Of a DNA stretch of 64,000 nt, positions 1 to 10,643 are shown one piece after another. The stretch comes from Dermacentor variabilis (lineage: Eukaryota; Arthropoda; Arachnida; Ixodida; Ixodidae): positions 119,186,105 through 119,250,104 of the forward strand of contig NC_134572.1 of assembly GCF_050947875.1 (NCBI RefSeq). Direction: 5' to 3'. The notes beneath the pieces are model-generated. The model was given only the letters and a program-made list of their open reading frames with translations. It searched no databases and was not told where the DNA came from. The translations under genes were made by a program, and so were the position numbers. Each line of letters starts with the position of its first letter. Within the stretch, counting starts at the first letter, position 1.

Positions 1-300
1 AGCACGTTTTATTGGAATGTGAAGATATCTGCCCGGCGGTCCATTTTGGCACATCCGACCTCTTTGAAGCTATTGGGTTCAGGGAGAGCAGGGAGAAAGT
101 AAACGTGGCCGCAGTAGAGATGAGTAAGAAGCGATTCGAAGATTGCTGGAAGAAAAGTAGGAAAACGACAAGCAACGGAGGGTACACAAAAGTAAAGTTC
201 CCGATAGGGGTTCAGAAAGTTTGGTACAAGAGCTTGGTGGCGCAACGCACAGCCCCGGCCGTTCCAAAGCGGAGTCTCATATGGCATCCACCCATCCATC
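1..300 (+). repeat. LINE 3' fragment (end of ORF2 and 3' tail)
   Basis: The first ~190 bases translate in frame as the C-terminal tail of a LINE ORF2, beginning with HVLLECEDICP and ending around VAAVEMSKKRFEDCW. The same kind of tail (HILMECEGIHP) is read on the minus strand at 4,298-4,549, so both belong to one LINE family. After the coding tail comes a 3' UTR with GGTGGCGCAACGCACAGCCC and CCGTTCCAAAGCGGAG, ending in a CATCCATCCATC tail, again matching the end seen at 4,030-4,110. The copy is cut by the window edge. It has no reverse-transcriptase domain here and cannot be functional. Family assignment within LINEs is uncertain. Confidence 0.7.
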
Positions 301-639
301 CATCGGGCTAGCATTCCGATTAGAATTTAATTCAGCCAAAACTAACTTTATTGTCTTTGCATCACATCAACGATCTTTAGTTCCTGTTCCTTCCATTTGC
401 TTGCCACAGTACTCGATCGAAGCTAGCGGTGGTTAAATGTATTTTGGCTTCAGCTTGGACAGAAACTGAAAATTTGATTACCACAATTCAGATTAAAAAA
501 AAAAAAAAGACGTCCTATGGTATACACATACGCATACGAGCCTGTCCTCTTCCTTTTTTTTTCACGTAGCATTCTCTCATCATTGCATTATGCATTCATT
601 CATTCACATAACTATTGTGTAATTACATTGCATTACATG
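301..639. other. Unassigned spacer
   Basis: A14 tract near 495 and pyrimidine-rich sequence. I see no gene, no terminal repeats and no recognisable element. Confidence 0.5.
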
Positions 640-1540
640 CACTCATCTTGCGCCACTACAAGTCGTTCAGAACAGAGCAGTCAACATAACTTTTTAGCTC
701 ATATTATACCATTGTCAAACAATTATTACAAGTCAGTAATATCCTTACAGTGTCCGACATCATTAAATATAATCCAGGTACCTGGTTGTTTAAGCACACC
801 AACAATCCATTCCATATTTCTTTTTTTCAGTCTTCTTCTCTAGACAACACTAACAACACAAGATTTGTTCTTAACCAGAACCTCATCTTGCCCAGAGTCC
901 GAACTAACTACGGCAAGCAAGCTGTTCACTTAGCGCTGTTTTATTATGGAACTCACTACCATTTGTTTTAAAATTAATGACAACACACTAATATAATAAG
1001 GAATGTAGAAAGTCCCCTTTGAACCAATCCACTCCTATATAACATTTTTGTAGATATTACATTATGGATGCATTTGCATTATCGTTTGTAAATGCTAGTT
1101 TATGTTATTACGTTTATTGTAATCACATGTGAAATTGTTAAAACGTGCTGATTTTCTGTTCAACTTGTTATTTTCATATGTTGCTGATTAAGCTTGTCGT
1201 ATAATTGTTTTAATTCGTGTTCCAGTATGCTTACACAGTCGTTGTCTTCCTCACTTGTTTTCAGTCATTTATTTTATTACTGTCGTTGTTATAACTAGGT
1301 TTACTTTTCTTTTCGCGTATAGCATGTACAGGAGATCCCAGTTCAGTCTCCGACTCCGGGAGCTCATCCTGTATACTGCGTGTTGTAATCATCATCATCA
1401 TCATCATAATCATCATCATCATGCTGTTTCATGATCACTGCAGTACGAAGACATCTCCCTGCGATCTCCAATTACTCCTGTCCTGTCATGTTGTAATAAC
1501 GTTATGTATGATAATAAATTTTGATTCTGATTCTGAGGCG
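640..1540 (+). repeat. CR1/jockey-like LINE 3' end (degenerate RT C-terminus plus 3' UTR)
   Basis: Broken frames between about 650 and 970 give the usual carboxy-terminal pattern of non-LTR reverse transcriptases: an NRAV-like segment, then ILTVSDIIKYNPGTWLF, then LPRVRTNYGKQAVHL followed by a degraded 'W-N-S-L-P' region. Downstream is a 3' UTR with GCATGTACAGGAGATCC and a terminal AATAAATTTTGATTCTGATT, that is, a short GATTCT repeat tail as in CR1-type elements. Frameshifts and stops show it is dead. A different LINE tail seems to be inserted within the 3' UTR at 1,388-1,490. Confidence 0.65.
1388..1490 (-). repeat. CAT-repeat LINE tail nested in the CR1-like 3' UTR
   Basis: A CATCATCATCAT run with one interruption is followed by CTGCAGTACGAAGACATCTC and CCCTGCGATCTCCAATTACT. 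On the minus strand this reads as a conserved 3' end with a TGATGATGA tail, a pattern seen in RTE/R1-type LINEs and common in tick DNA. The flanking sequences (TGCGTGTTGTAAT before, ATGTTGTAATAACG after) both look like 3' UTR of the surrounding element, which suggests a nested insertion. Confidence 0.5.
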
Positions 1541-1649
1541 TATCGCTTTTCACTTTCAGTGCGCTTTGATTGGCTAACCCGGCGGAAGCGGACGTGACGA
1601 ATGAATGGCATGCTTCCCACTTGCGTTATTCTCACGTCACACATAGTCG

Positions 1650-1900
1650 TACAAGTTATATTTATTTATTTATTTGTTCGTTTGTTTGTTTTCATACTCT
1701 CAGGACCCAAGGGTACTACAGAGAGGAGTGTTCTAACAGTAAATTGTTAATCGCAACTTTAAAGGCGGCAGGGTCTTCGATTGCAGCGACGGAGGCGGGG
1801 CGGTGGTTCCAGTCACTGCTTGTTTGCGGCAAAAAGGGAAGCCTGTAGAAAGCTCCATGTAGAATTCGCGTTGGGTGTCTTGCCATGCAAATATGCAAGT
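1650..1900 (-). repeat. LINE 3' fragment (RT C-terminus)
   Basis: The minus strand encodes YRLPFLPQTSSDWNHRPASV followed by AAIEDPAAFKVAINNLL. This is the last part of a jockey/CR1-type reverse transcriptase ORF, where a 'FFPRT..WN.LP' motif precedes a final 'F...L...L' helix. A 3' UTR of about 90 bases follows toward lower coordinates, ending in an AAATAAATAAATAAATA tail at about 1,655-1,675. It is a 5'-truncated dead copy. It differs in sequence from the fragment at 640-1,540, so a second LINE family is present. Confidence 0.65.
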
Positions 1901-4010
1901 ATCCTCTCCACCCTTAAAAGAAATTGAAAAAAAAAAAGAATGACGTGCCCAGGAGGCGAAGATTTGAAAAGGGGCGCGAGATAACATCACGTGACTCTCC
2001 GGCTCTTTAAAAAAATATATATACATTGTATGACTGTCTGTAGAGAGTGACCATAAACAGCTCTGCGTTTCTGTTGCTTTCATTGCTTTGTCAAGAATAA
2101 AATCTGACTGTCTACGGGAGAGAAGCCATTAAGGTGTGCATTTCCCTCAGTTGATTCCTAGCCTAATAGATTCCTATTGTCTAAAGACAAAAGTCATTAC
2201 GATGTCTCTTTCTGTTAGTCGTACTTACACACTTAGTGAGCTGGACTGAATTCTTTAGAAAATCAGAAGACCGAATCGAACTGAGATTTCGTAAGTTCAA
2301 TACTTTTGACATATAGAAAGAACGAAACGATCGAAATCGGCTTTTGCTAAGGTACGTTTGACGAAGATTTTTACGCTGGAAAAATTTTTTTGACACGTGT
2401 TACTTCGAAGCCGTTGCTCACACTGTCACTGCAGTGAAATATTAAGCTGACTTGGTAGATTATACTTCTGGAATGCCTATAATAGCTCCGCTTCAACATG
2501 TATGCGGAGGCTTGCTAAGCTCGAAGAGGTGCAAAAAACTGAAGGTGGTGGCGACGTCACTTTAAAATTCCCACAGTGGCTCCGTGTGACGAATTTTAAC
2601 AGCGCCTGCTTGCTGTTGTAGAACATTGAATACGGGGCAGGATGGAGGAGCGAGGTAATATATGCAGATCCAGCGCACATGTTAGAATCTATGTGGAGCA
2701 GAGGTTTAGTAAAGCGGTTACATGAACTCTTTACAACTAATGGCGACGCGTACAGTCCTGTTTACTTTCATCCTAAGCAACGAGCAATCTCGTGAAACGT
2801 TTATGTTTATCCACACCCAAGGTCGCATATTTATTATCACGCAACTTTTATGCTTGTCCACTTAGTCGTTCACAGGCTGTGCCGAAACCCAAGCTCCAAT
2901 TCAGGCGACTTGTACGCAGCGATACCACGAGGACGAAAAGCGATGTGTGACGCCTGCCTGTTGAGGGAAGAATGGGGATGACATGTGTTAGCGCACAAAT
3001 GGTGCAGTATCAAGAAACATTTAGGGATTCTGTACCTCTTGTATCGCAGTGGGGCATAACCATTCTGGAGGATTGGCCAATAACAGGCACAATCCCAATG
3101 GCACATACTGAATGACAAAAAAAGCAATAATGAATAACAGAAAATCTGTGAAATATAGTTCACCATTCTATTAACAAATTGGTGTGTCGTAGAGATGCCA
3201 GCGGATAGGTTTCATGTAGGAGTCGTACAGTGGGACAAAGCCTGTTTCGAAGGATTGGCCAAGAGCTAGTATACGCAAATACTTGATGGCTAAATCAGAG
3301 AAAGTAATGTAAATCCAAGAATCCGTGGAATATAACTCACTATTCCATTAAACAGATCGACATGAAATGTTCGTTTGATGTAGTAAGTTGATATAATAAT
3401 ATATAATTATAATCGGCATACTTGGTCAGCATAGAGGGGTTCTACAAGCCACTTCGCTGGTAGTTTCGTGTAACCTTCGCATATATATCCACAAATGTAT
3501 CCGCCGAGATTGCGACTGACTCAAGAGGTAGCTACACGAAACAAAGTAGGCAAAGAGAGGTTCGCTTAAAATAAGTAAAGATGGCCGAGGGAGATAAAAC
3601 ATTGGTGTAGTTATACTCTTAGTCTGCATGCGGTCTGAACTGAATAGATCAGTTAATACTTGAACGCAAGATTAGCTCCGCCATGCATTGTAATTGACAA
3701 CGAAGTTATTCTCGTATACTCGCTGTTAAGCTGGGCGGGCTATAAAGGGGCGAAACGATTAGGTCGGCGTTTAGTCAGTGATTATGCAGAATGACTGGCT
3801 GTAAGTAAACACGGTGGTATAAGCAATTCAAACCAGAACTGAGTGGTTTACAAAACGAATTCTTTTACTCTGGTTTTGGGTAGCTGAGTCATGATGCGCT
3901 GCGAGCGATTCCGGAGGTACGGTGTCGAGTTCCACGTTCCAGTGACTCGCTCTTTCCGATGATCGCTGCGAACAAACGTAACGTATGTGTCCTTGACTTT
4001 ATACATACGT
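1901..4010. other. Unassigned 2.1-kb stretch
   Basis: No gene is supported: open frames are short and lack domains. Two diverged direct copies of roughly 100-130 bases are visible at about 3,070-3,190 and 3,255-3,365. Both have GGATTGGCCAA followed, after a spacer, by an AATATAG/ACTCAC-type block ending in TTCTATTAA or TTCCATTAA. They may be remnants of an old repeat. Confidence 0.45.
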
Positions 4011-4014
4011 CAAG

Positions 4015-4254
4015 GGACTGCCACGTGATATTACGGCCCCCTCGGTACCACTAGCTAACTGATGGCGATGATAATTTATTGGCATCCCCTTTGAAACGGG
4101 GCGGGAGAAATCGTCACCTAGCCTGCTTGAGTTACTCAGGTAGGCTGTCAATGCTTTTCCTTCGAGCACTCTTGTATACATCTCTTTTATCTTATCTACC
4201 TACCCTGTACCGCTGCTTATGGGTGTGATGGATGTGTCAGCCTCTTTCCTGCTT

Positions 4255-4287
<33 letters not shown>

Positions 4288-5100
4288 ACAAATACTCTTA
4301 ACGTCTCTTGCTTATCTCGACTGCTGACAGGTGGATACTTCCGTCTACTTTAAGTGCAAGCGCTTCGGGGGGAATTTGTGCGATACGTACTGGTCTGACT
4401 GGGTGAATCCCTTCGCATTCCATTAAGATGTGCTGAGTGGTCCCTGGATTTTTGCTGGAGTATACACATGCCTCATCTAATTGCGAATATTTGCTCCGGT
4501 ACGTTTCTTGTCCTTGGGTAACCAGCTCGAGCCTCATATAGCCAGGCACTTCCCTTACTGTTATCGTACAAATTTGCCCTCCTATTTTCTTTTTTTCTCA
4601 TTCTTGCAAATTTGCTTGGTCTAGTTTTCGCTTACATTTTTTAAAAATCCAATTCGCTGTTTCTGTTTCTCTGACTTTCTTTTTTGATTACTCCTGGTTG
4701 TCTATCTACACTTTCAATTGCCCTGTACTTGGTTTCGAACTTTCTTGACCTCTTTATCCAGTCTCTGTCTACGCTCTTTAGGTACAGATACTTGGGCACT
4801 TTAGCCGCCCATTTATTTTTATCCATGTTCCCGAGTCTTTCTTCAAAGCTAATCTTGCTGTGCGCTTCTCTGACTTCAAACGAGGCCCGACCCTATGTCC
4901 CCTTGCACTGCCTCATTTGTGGCTTTGCCATGGGCTCCGAAAGCCAACCGGCCCACCGATTTTTGGTTAACTTCCAACCCAGACTATTATAGAGCTTTAA
5001 CGCTACCTGGGTTATACTTCTGGGAACCGCTCAAGTATACCAATGTCTCGTTTAAACGACCTTTCTACACGCTTTTTCATTCGCTTCCTGAGTAATGTTC
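4015..5100 (-). repeat. LINE 3' portion, degenerate
   Basis: Read on the minus strand, pieces of one ORF2 C-terminal region follow each other: KISFEERLGNMDKNKWAAKV near 4,830, WIKRSRKFETKYRAIES to about 4,700, then YMRLELVTQGQETYRSKYSQ and TTQHILMECEGIHP down to 4,298. The 3' UTR with CGCCCCGTTTCAAAGGGG and an AATAAATTATC end lies at about 4,040-4,110. The order of these blocks is right for the part of ORF2 after the reverse transcriptase. Stops and frameshifts make it a pseudogene. A 32-base C run is inside it. It belongs to the same family as the fragment at 1-300. Confidence 0.7.
4256..4287. repeat. Poly-C run (C32)
   Basis: Thirty-two uninterrupted C bases. Length is likely to vary between individuals or by sequencing error. 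Confidence 0.95.
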
Positions 5101-5660
5101 GAAAACTACGTCATTATATTCGATGTCATTATTTGTTTTTAACTGAGCACGATTTTGCGCTGCATCACATATTCACCATTTGCTCCACGTGGGTGTGTGC
5201 ACAACCGAATTTCACGACACTGTTAGACTTTGCTGGTTACACCCCAGGTCCACCTGCTCGGCTGCCTGCAACCACGCCTAAAAATACTGAGGGGAAGGCC
5301 TGCGTGAATGCGAGTAGAACGTCCTGTTCTCTAGCGTGTAACTGCTGTTCCCTGTAAAACACACTCTATATAACCCATTAACCCTTTCAGTGTCACTGAC
5401 GTACCGGTACATTTCCGCGTTTCTGTCCAGCCGTGTTCCTTTTGACGTTCTTTTTGTCAGATAGGAATGTGTGGACCAGACCAAGAGAACGTTTGTCATT
5501 ATCCGAGTCATATTATTTTTTTTAATTTCTGCACAGCCAAAAAAAGTTCACTTTCAGTTTAGCATACGCTAAAAAGGATGAAGGCGAATGCCTGCACACT
5601 CACGATAAATCCATTTGATTACTTGACATTCTCATTCGAGTGCTTTGTTACTTCCTATTA
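5101..5660. other. Unassigned spacer
   Basis: No domain-bearing frame, no terminal repeats. The first part (to about 5,100) may still be the decayed edge of the LINE to its left. Confidence 0.4.
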
Positions 5661-5667
5661 ATTGTTT

Positions 5668-5826
5668 TCTCGCACCCAAGGTCGTGGGTTCGACTCACAC
5701 CAATGGCACCATCAATTTTGGTACCATTGAATTTTGATGCCATTACGCCGTGAGGTCAATTTTTTGATGACGTCGGACAACGGGTTTTTCGACCAATGAG
5801 CCACTTAAGGCTTTCGCTTTAATAAA
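5668..5826 (+). repeat. tRNA-derived SINE, 3' part
   Basis: A T-arm-like segment with a good B box (GGTTCGACTCA, 5,687-5,697) is followed by a non-tRNA body containing CACCATCAATTTTGGTACCA and ATGAGCCACTTAAGGC and an AATAAA-like end. The A-box half is missing or unrecognisable, so this is probably a 5'-truncated SINE and not a tRNA gene. Confidence 0.55.
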
Positions 5827-5829
5827 CCG

Positions 5830-8800
5830 GTGTGTTCGTTTTATAATATACGAGAAAATCCCGACGCTGGGGGTGCGTCACCTCCCCCCCCCAAAAAAAG
5901 AAAACAAAGAAAGAGAAAAAAAAGGAAAAGACTACACTGTGGGGATTTACCTATACGGTAACTGAAACCTTCAATGCGAGAAGTCCGTTGCTTCGGCGTC
6001 TGAGCCCGTGGTGGAATTCTGCGTTGAAGTGCTTCGTGTTCCCCTATAGGGCATTGAACGAGCGCGCGAAGCACTCTTGGATCGGTCGAAGCACTGCGAG
6101 AATTTTCTGTTATAGTATAGTTACGCGATGACAGCTAGCTTATTGTTTTGCGATAACTGCGTGTCCGACGTTGACTTTTCTTGACGGCAAAGTTGCATTA
6201 TGGTTAAATCCGGTCGGGTACTTTGATGGGCACGAATTCTAGCGATAAAGGGCCGCTTTGCCCGAAGCGAAGCTGCACTTGAATTGTACCTTGTTTCACT
6301 TATAACAGATAGTTAGGGAAGTCGATGAAAGGAAGTGTGCTTCTCCTGCATTATACGTATACACAAATCGAATATATACATGGTTGGCGAATGAAATGCA
6401 GCGCCGTTGTCAAACCAGGATGTAACTATATGTGAAAAACAGTTGATAGAGTGCTCTGGAATGGGACCAACACTGTTGCTGCACCGTTCCCGTTCTATAC
6501 CTCTGCACCGCCCTATAGCCACGGCTACGCGCGTCGGCATGTCACATGGCACAGGTGCGCAGTAGGGCGGTATAACGGCTCTAGGGAGTCCCAGGCGTGC
6601 CTTCGTAGTGGTCCGAAGAATGCGGCAATCTTGTAGCCCTGTGGGAAATGTGCAGCGTGCGTGCATTTTGCTCTCGGTCGATTGTCGCATGCTTTGTTAA
6701 TTATCTTTATTTCTTGACCACGAAGTCATGCCCATATATTCCTGTATGGAGGCATTGCAGGAGATCTACGATTTTGCCACTAGAAAAAATATGTAGTATG
6801 CGTTGACACAGTGTGAAAGAAGACGAGACAACGGACGATCTGAATTGGGCGTGAGCCCAGAAATATTGGGTACATATTTATTGTCACGAAGAAACGCGTG
6901 CGATTAAACGTTGCTGGTCAACGAAAACACGTGCTTAGTGCTGGTCGGCCGGCCAGGCAGCTTATGTCCGATAACCGTACACAACAATGGCCTATACGTT
7001 ACAGTACAGAAACTTCGTGTGAGCTCATAACGACGCATAAGTACACAAGCAAATGTACATGTGTATATGAAATAGTCACGCTGAAGCAAACATGCGCAAC
7101 GCAGTCATTTCAGGCAGCGCCAGACAGCCGCGCGCGTACCTGTGCCCTTGTACAGCAGTGCTAAAACGCTCGTCTTGCGACGACGTTAACTCTGTCGGCA
7201 CTTCCCAGTAATATCTAGCGGTCACATCATTCCTGCAGCGGGGGCAGCGCTAGTGGCGAACAAGCCTCTCACGTTGTTCCTTTACGTCGACCCCCATTCC
7301 ACATCTTTCTCTCTCGCCTTCATTCTCACTCTTCGACCGATGACCGACCGTTCGAGGAAATGGCGGGAGTGAAAGCAAGTTCCTTTACGTTCCACAATGC
7401 CTGTGAAAGTGAGGATGCGAAAAACTTCCTAGTGCGCGCCGGCTCTGAACGAGTTGTCCTTATGTACGCGGGCCAAATAGCTCCGGGCAGCGTGTGCGGG
7501 CTCCGACGTCTCGTTGAACGGAGAAAAAGACCCTTCCTCATTGCAGTTTCCGTAGTAGTAATTCCCATCGGTTGACGAAATTCGAATTCGGGTGCACACA
7601 TGGACCTTCGTCGCCCGTTATGTATCTGCATATAGACGAGAACTTGGAACAAAAAATAAAATAAAAAATAAACGGCGCGTCGTGGCGATTCGAGGCAGTG
7701 CCGCGCTTCTGTGTATGTCTCGCTTGAAATGGTATTCCCCCTTCGTTGCCGACCTGCGAACGGCACAGAGACACGAAATCGCGGCACGACGCTCCTAATT
7801 TGCCGCATTTCCTGGACCGCCTCTCCTCACTAGTCTGCACGCATCTTGATCGCATCCCATCACACTCAAAGATGCGCGTGTTGCGCAAATGGATGACGGG
7901 TGGGAACGCAGTTTGAAAGTGGGGCGATGAGGGAGGCACACATACGCACACACACACAGAGCGACATAGTCGGATAGACGGCGCTGTCCTCTTCATTGTC
8001 TGAGAAAGGTGCACCCTTCCTGTTTGTGCTTTCTCTCTCTGTCTCGGCCGTGCCTGCGGAAGGAGGGAACTCTTTCTCGCGCGTCTGTCTCTGGCGCGTG
8101 TGCTTGCGCGTTGATGCTGCAGTGCTCGGCACGGCGCGGAACTAAACGAGAAACGCCTCCTGCCATCTCCTGCCACGCTTGTGTGTATGTGTGTCTGTAC
8201 ACCGCGTTGGCCCAGAACGTGCCTGCCCACGCTTGTCCTAGTTTAGTCGCTGGGTGGCGCTGCTGCTGCCTGGTGCGGCGGTGGTGGCGGTGGTGCTATG
8301 GCACTTTGTTCTTGTATACTCCGTCGGGCCTCTGCATGTATGTACCTGTTTACCGCGTAGATGAGCTGCGCGGTGCCCCTTGCACGTATAGAGAGACCAA
8401 TGACTGCTCTGTGCCTCTTCGGGCGTTCGGGAGCAAATCTAGCGTCCCACGCCGCGTGCAATCTCTTCCTCTCCTTCGCGAACACCGCTTTGGGGCGGAG
8501 AGTCGTGGAAGCCGTGGACGAGAGCGTCTATCCTGCCGTCGAGCGGGTTGTTCCGCGCCTTTTTGTTCTTTTTTTTTTTTCGCTGGGCTGCGCGCGCGAT
8601 TACGGCGTACCTGCGCGTGCGTGATGGACGATGGCCGATTTGTCAGAGCCGCGCGACCTGCCAGCGACTCTTGCCCAGGCTGCGGCACGTTTCTCGCGGC
8701 TCTATTGCGCCGCGGCGTTTCGGTTCGGGCAGCTTTGACGCCTTGTAGAGAGACCGTTCTGTTTGAACCGGTAGTTGCGGTAGCTCGCCGCGCCATTGAA

Positions 8801-9995
8801 CGCGGTAGCTCGCGCGACGTGGGGATGTTTCATCCTTCGCTGCTTATCGTGCAAGGTCTCTCGTGCCCCATTTTTTTTTTCTTTTTTAATCTATAGCGCG
8901 TGGTTCACTCGTCTGCGGCAACATAACTGAAGGAAGAAATCGAGTGAAAGTGTTTTACCAGAGACGTCCACTCCGGGAAATGGCACAGAAGGCTGGGACA
9001 TTGGCTACAGTGCGGGTAGCTTCGATGAACATGCGAAAGGCCTATCAATTTGTACTGTACGCCATATGCGGCAAAGTATACTGACAGACGCCGATTCACT
9101 TACGTTAGATAATAATACGCATTGTCATGAGGGAGACTTTTCCAGACAGTGGCCTGAATCTGTGTGCCATCGTGCATAGGACATATGCAGCTAACTACCA
9201 ACGAAATTTAATACATGAATTACAGCAAGCGATTCATGTAATAAACTCACTTGGTAGTCTGCACGTATTATTTGATCGTTCCTGTTCTAAGTGGCGCTAT
9301 TGCAGTATGTTTAATAATAAAGCGGCAGTTTCGCCCGAAAGCCGAAACACCGATTGCGATAGCAAATTAGTGGACAGCTATACGAAGTATAGTAGTTTTT
9401 TCGGCCTCATGAACTTGTAAACATAGGCATACGAACTAAATTAACAAGCATGGTGTCACGCGCGTACAAGCAAACGGGATCACATCTCACTCGATGACTG
9501 CTGAAAATCACTGTCAATACGCTGGAGTCTTGCAACGCAGCAGCAGCGAGCGAATTGACTTTCGTGCTGCGTCTCGCATCAACGCGTACCAAGCAGTGCA
9601 GACAGCGCACGGGCGGACTCTTGGCTCCGTCGCAGATGACATTCAAGACACTCAGCGACCCGGGCGGGCGCGTGCGACCGCCCGGGCCGCCCGGAGTAGA
9701 ACGTGCCCCCTCCCCCTCCCTCCCAAGCCCTGCGCGCGACGGAAGACGGCGCGCTTCCTCCTCGCCGTCCTCGCTTGCGTGCGCGGGATTGAGCCGCGAT
9801 CGCCGACTCGCCCTCGTACGCTTTCTCGCGCACATAGAGCGTACGGCGCGCGGCGACGATTTTATCGCCCTTGGACTTCATACTGAACGTCACGGCGACG
9901 GCAGAAATGCAACTGGAGTGGCCGTATGATTGCTATCGCAGTAAAACGAACGTTGCTGGCTGGAACGTACGCGGACTTCAGAGACCTATGCTCTA
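5830..9995. other. Unassigned, partly CpG-dense 4.2-kb stretch
   Basis: From about 7.1 to 9.9 kb the sequence is GC- and CpG-rich, so stops are rare and long open frames arise on both strands (for example 8,009-8,896 + and 7,538-8,230 -). They overlap one another, have no domain, and are rich in Arg, Ser and Cys as expected from GC-rich non-coding DNA. A palindrome CCCGGGCGG(N10)CCGCCCGGG is at 9,659-9,686. An ATG with a good context at 7,360 starts a 71-codon frame without supporting features. No gene is called. Confidence 0.5.
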
Positions 9996-9999
9996 CATA

Positions 10000-10643
10000 C
10001 GGAGTGGTCATTATCAAGTTTTGTGGAATTCTTGAAAATCGCTAGTTTCGGATAACGCAATTCTAGTCCTTGAGCTGGATTGTTGAGAGAGCCGGACATT
10101 ACTTACACGGCAGGGTCGCAACATATTCAACTAATTAACAAAAATTCACTAATTGAATTCCTAATTAATTACATTACGCCACATATTGCAATTTACAAGT
10201 TGTAGCCGGGAAGATTGTCAAGCGTATCCACTTGGAATGAATTTCCAGAATGACACCAGTTTCGACATGTGCGCCATCAAACTCGCCGTAAAAACATTGT
10301 TGGTCCAGTTGCCCTTTAAAGCGAAACACTATTTTGTGCATTCAAGCACAAAAGTATCTGGAACGCCCATGTGCTTTGTCCCACACTTTGAGCATTATTA
10401 TATCTCGAAATCGGTGTCATTCTGCAAATCTATTTCAGGTGGATGCGCCTTGCAAACTCACTGGCTACAATTCGCAATTTGCAATATGAGTCTTAAAATA
10501 ATTAATTAAAGACTTAATTAGTTGAATATGCGTTGCGATTTCTCGTGATAGTCTTCAAATAATCCAGCGCAACGATATGAAGCGTGCTATCAGCCACAGT
10601 AGATTTTTAACAAACTCCGTAAAACCCAAAAATGATCACCTTG
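10000..10643. mobile_element. Non-autonomous TIR element, 644 bp, TA target
   Basis: The two ends are inverted copies: CGGAGTGGTCATT at the left and, read inward from the right, CAAGGTGATCATT. The similarity continues with mismatches for about 140 bases, including the AACATATTCAACTAATTAA block at 10,116 and its inverted match near 10,515-10,535. TA flanks both ends (9,998-9,999 and 10,644-10,645). The inside is AT-rich and encodes no transposase. This fits a MITE of a TA-targeting family; I cannot name the family. Confidence 0.65.

Noticed and set aside
7360..7575. 71-codon frame with a good ATG context, possible first exon
   Set aside because: No partner exon, domain or conservation can be shown.
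8009..8896. 295-codon frame, the longest in the window
   Set aside because: GC-rich sequence with few stops; a frame of 230 codons overlaps on the other strand; Cys/Arg/Ser-rich composition with T-run encoded poly-Phe and no domain.
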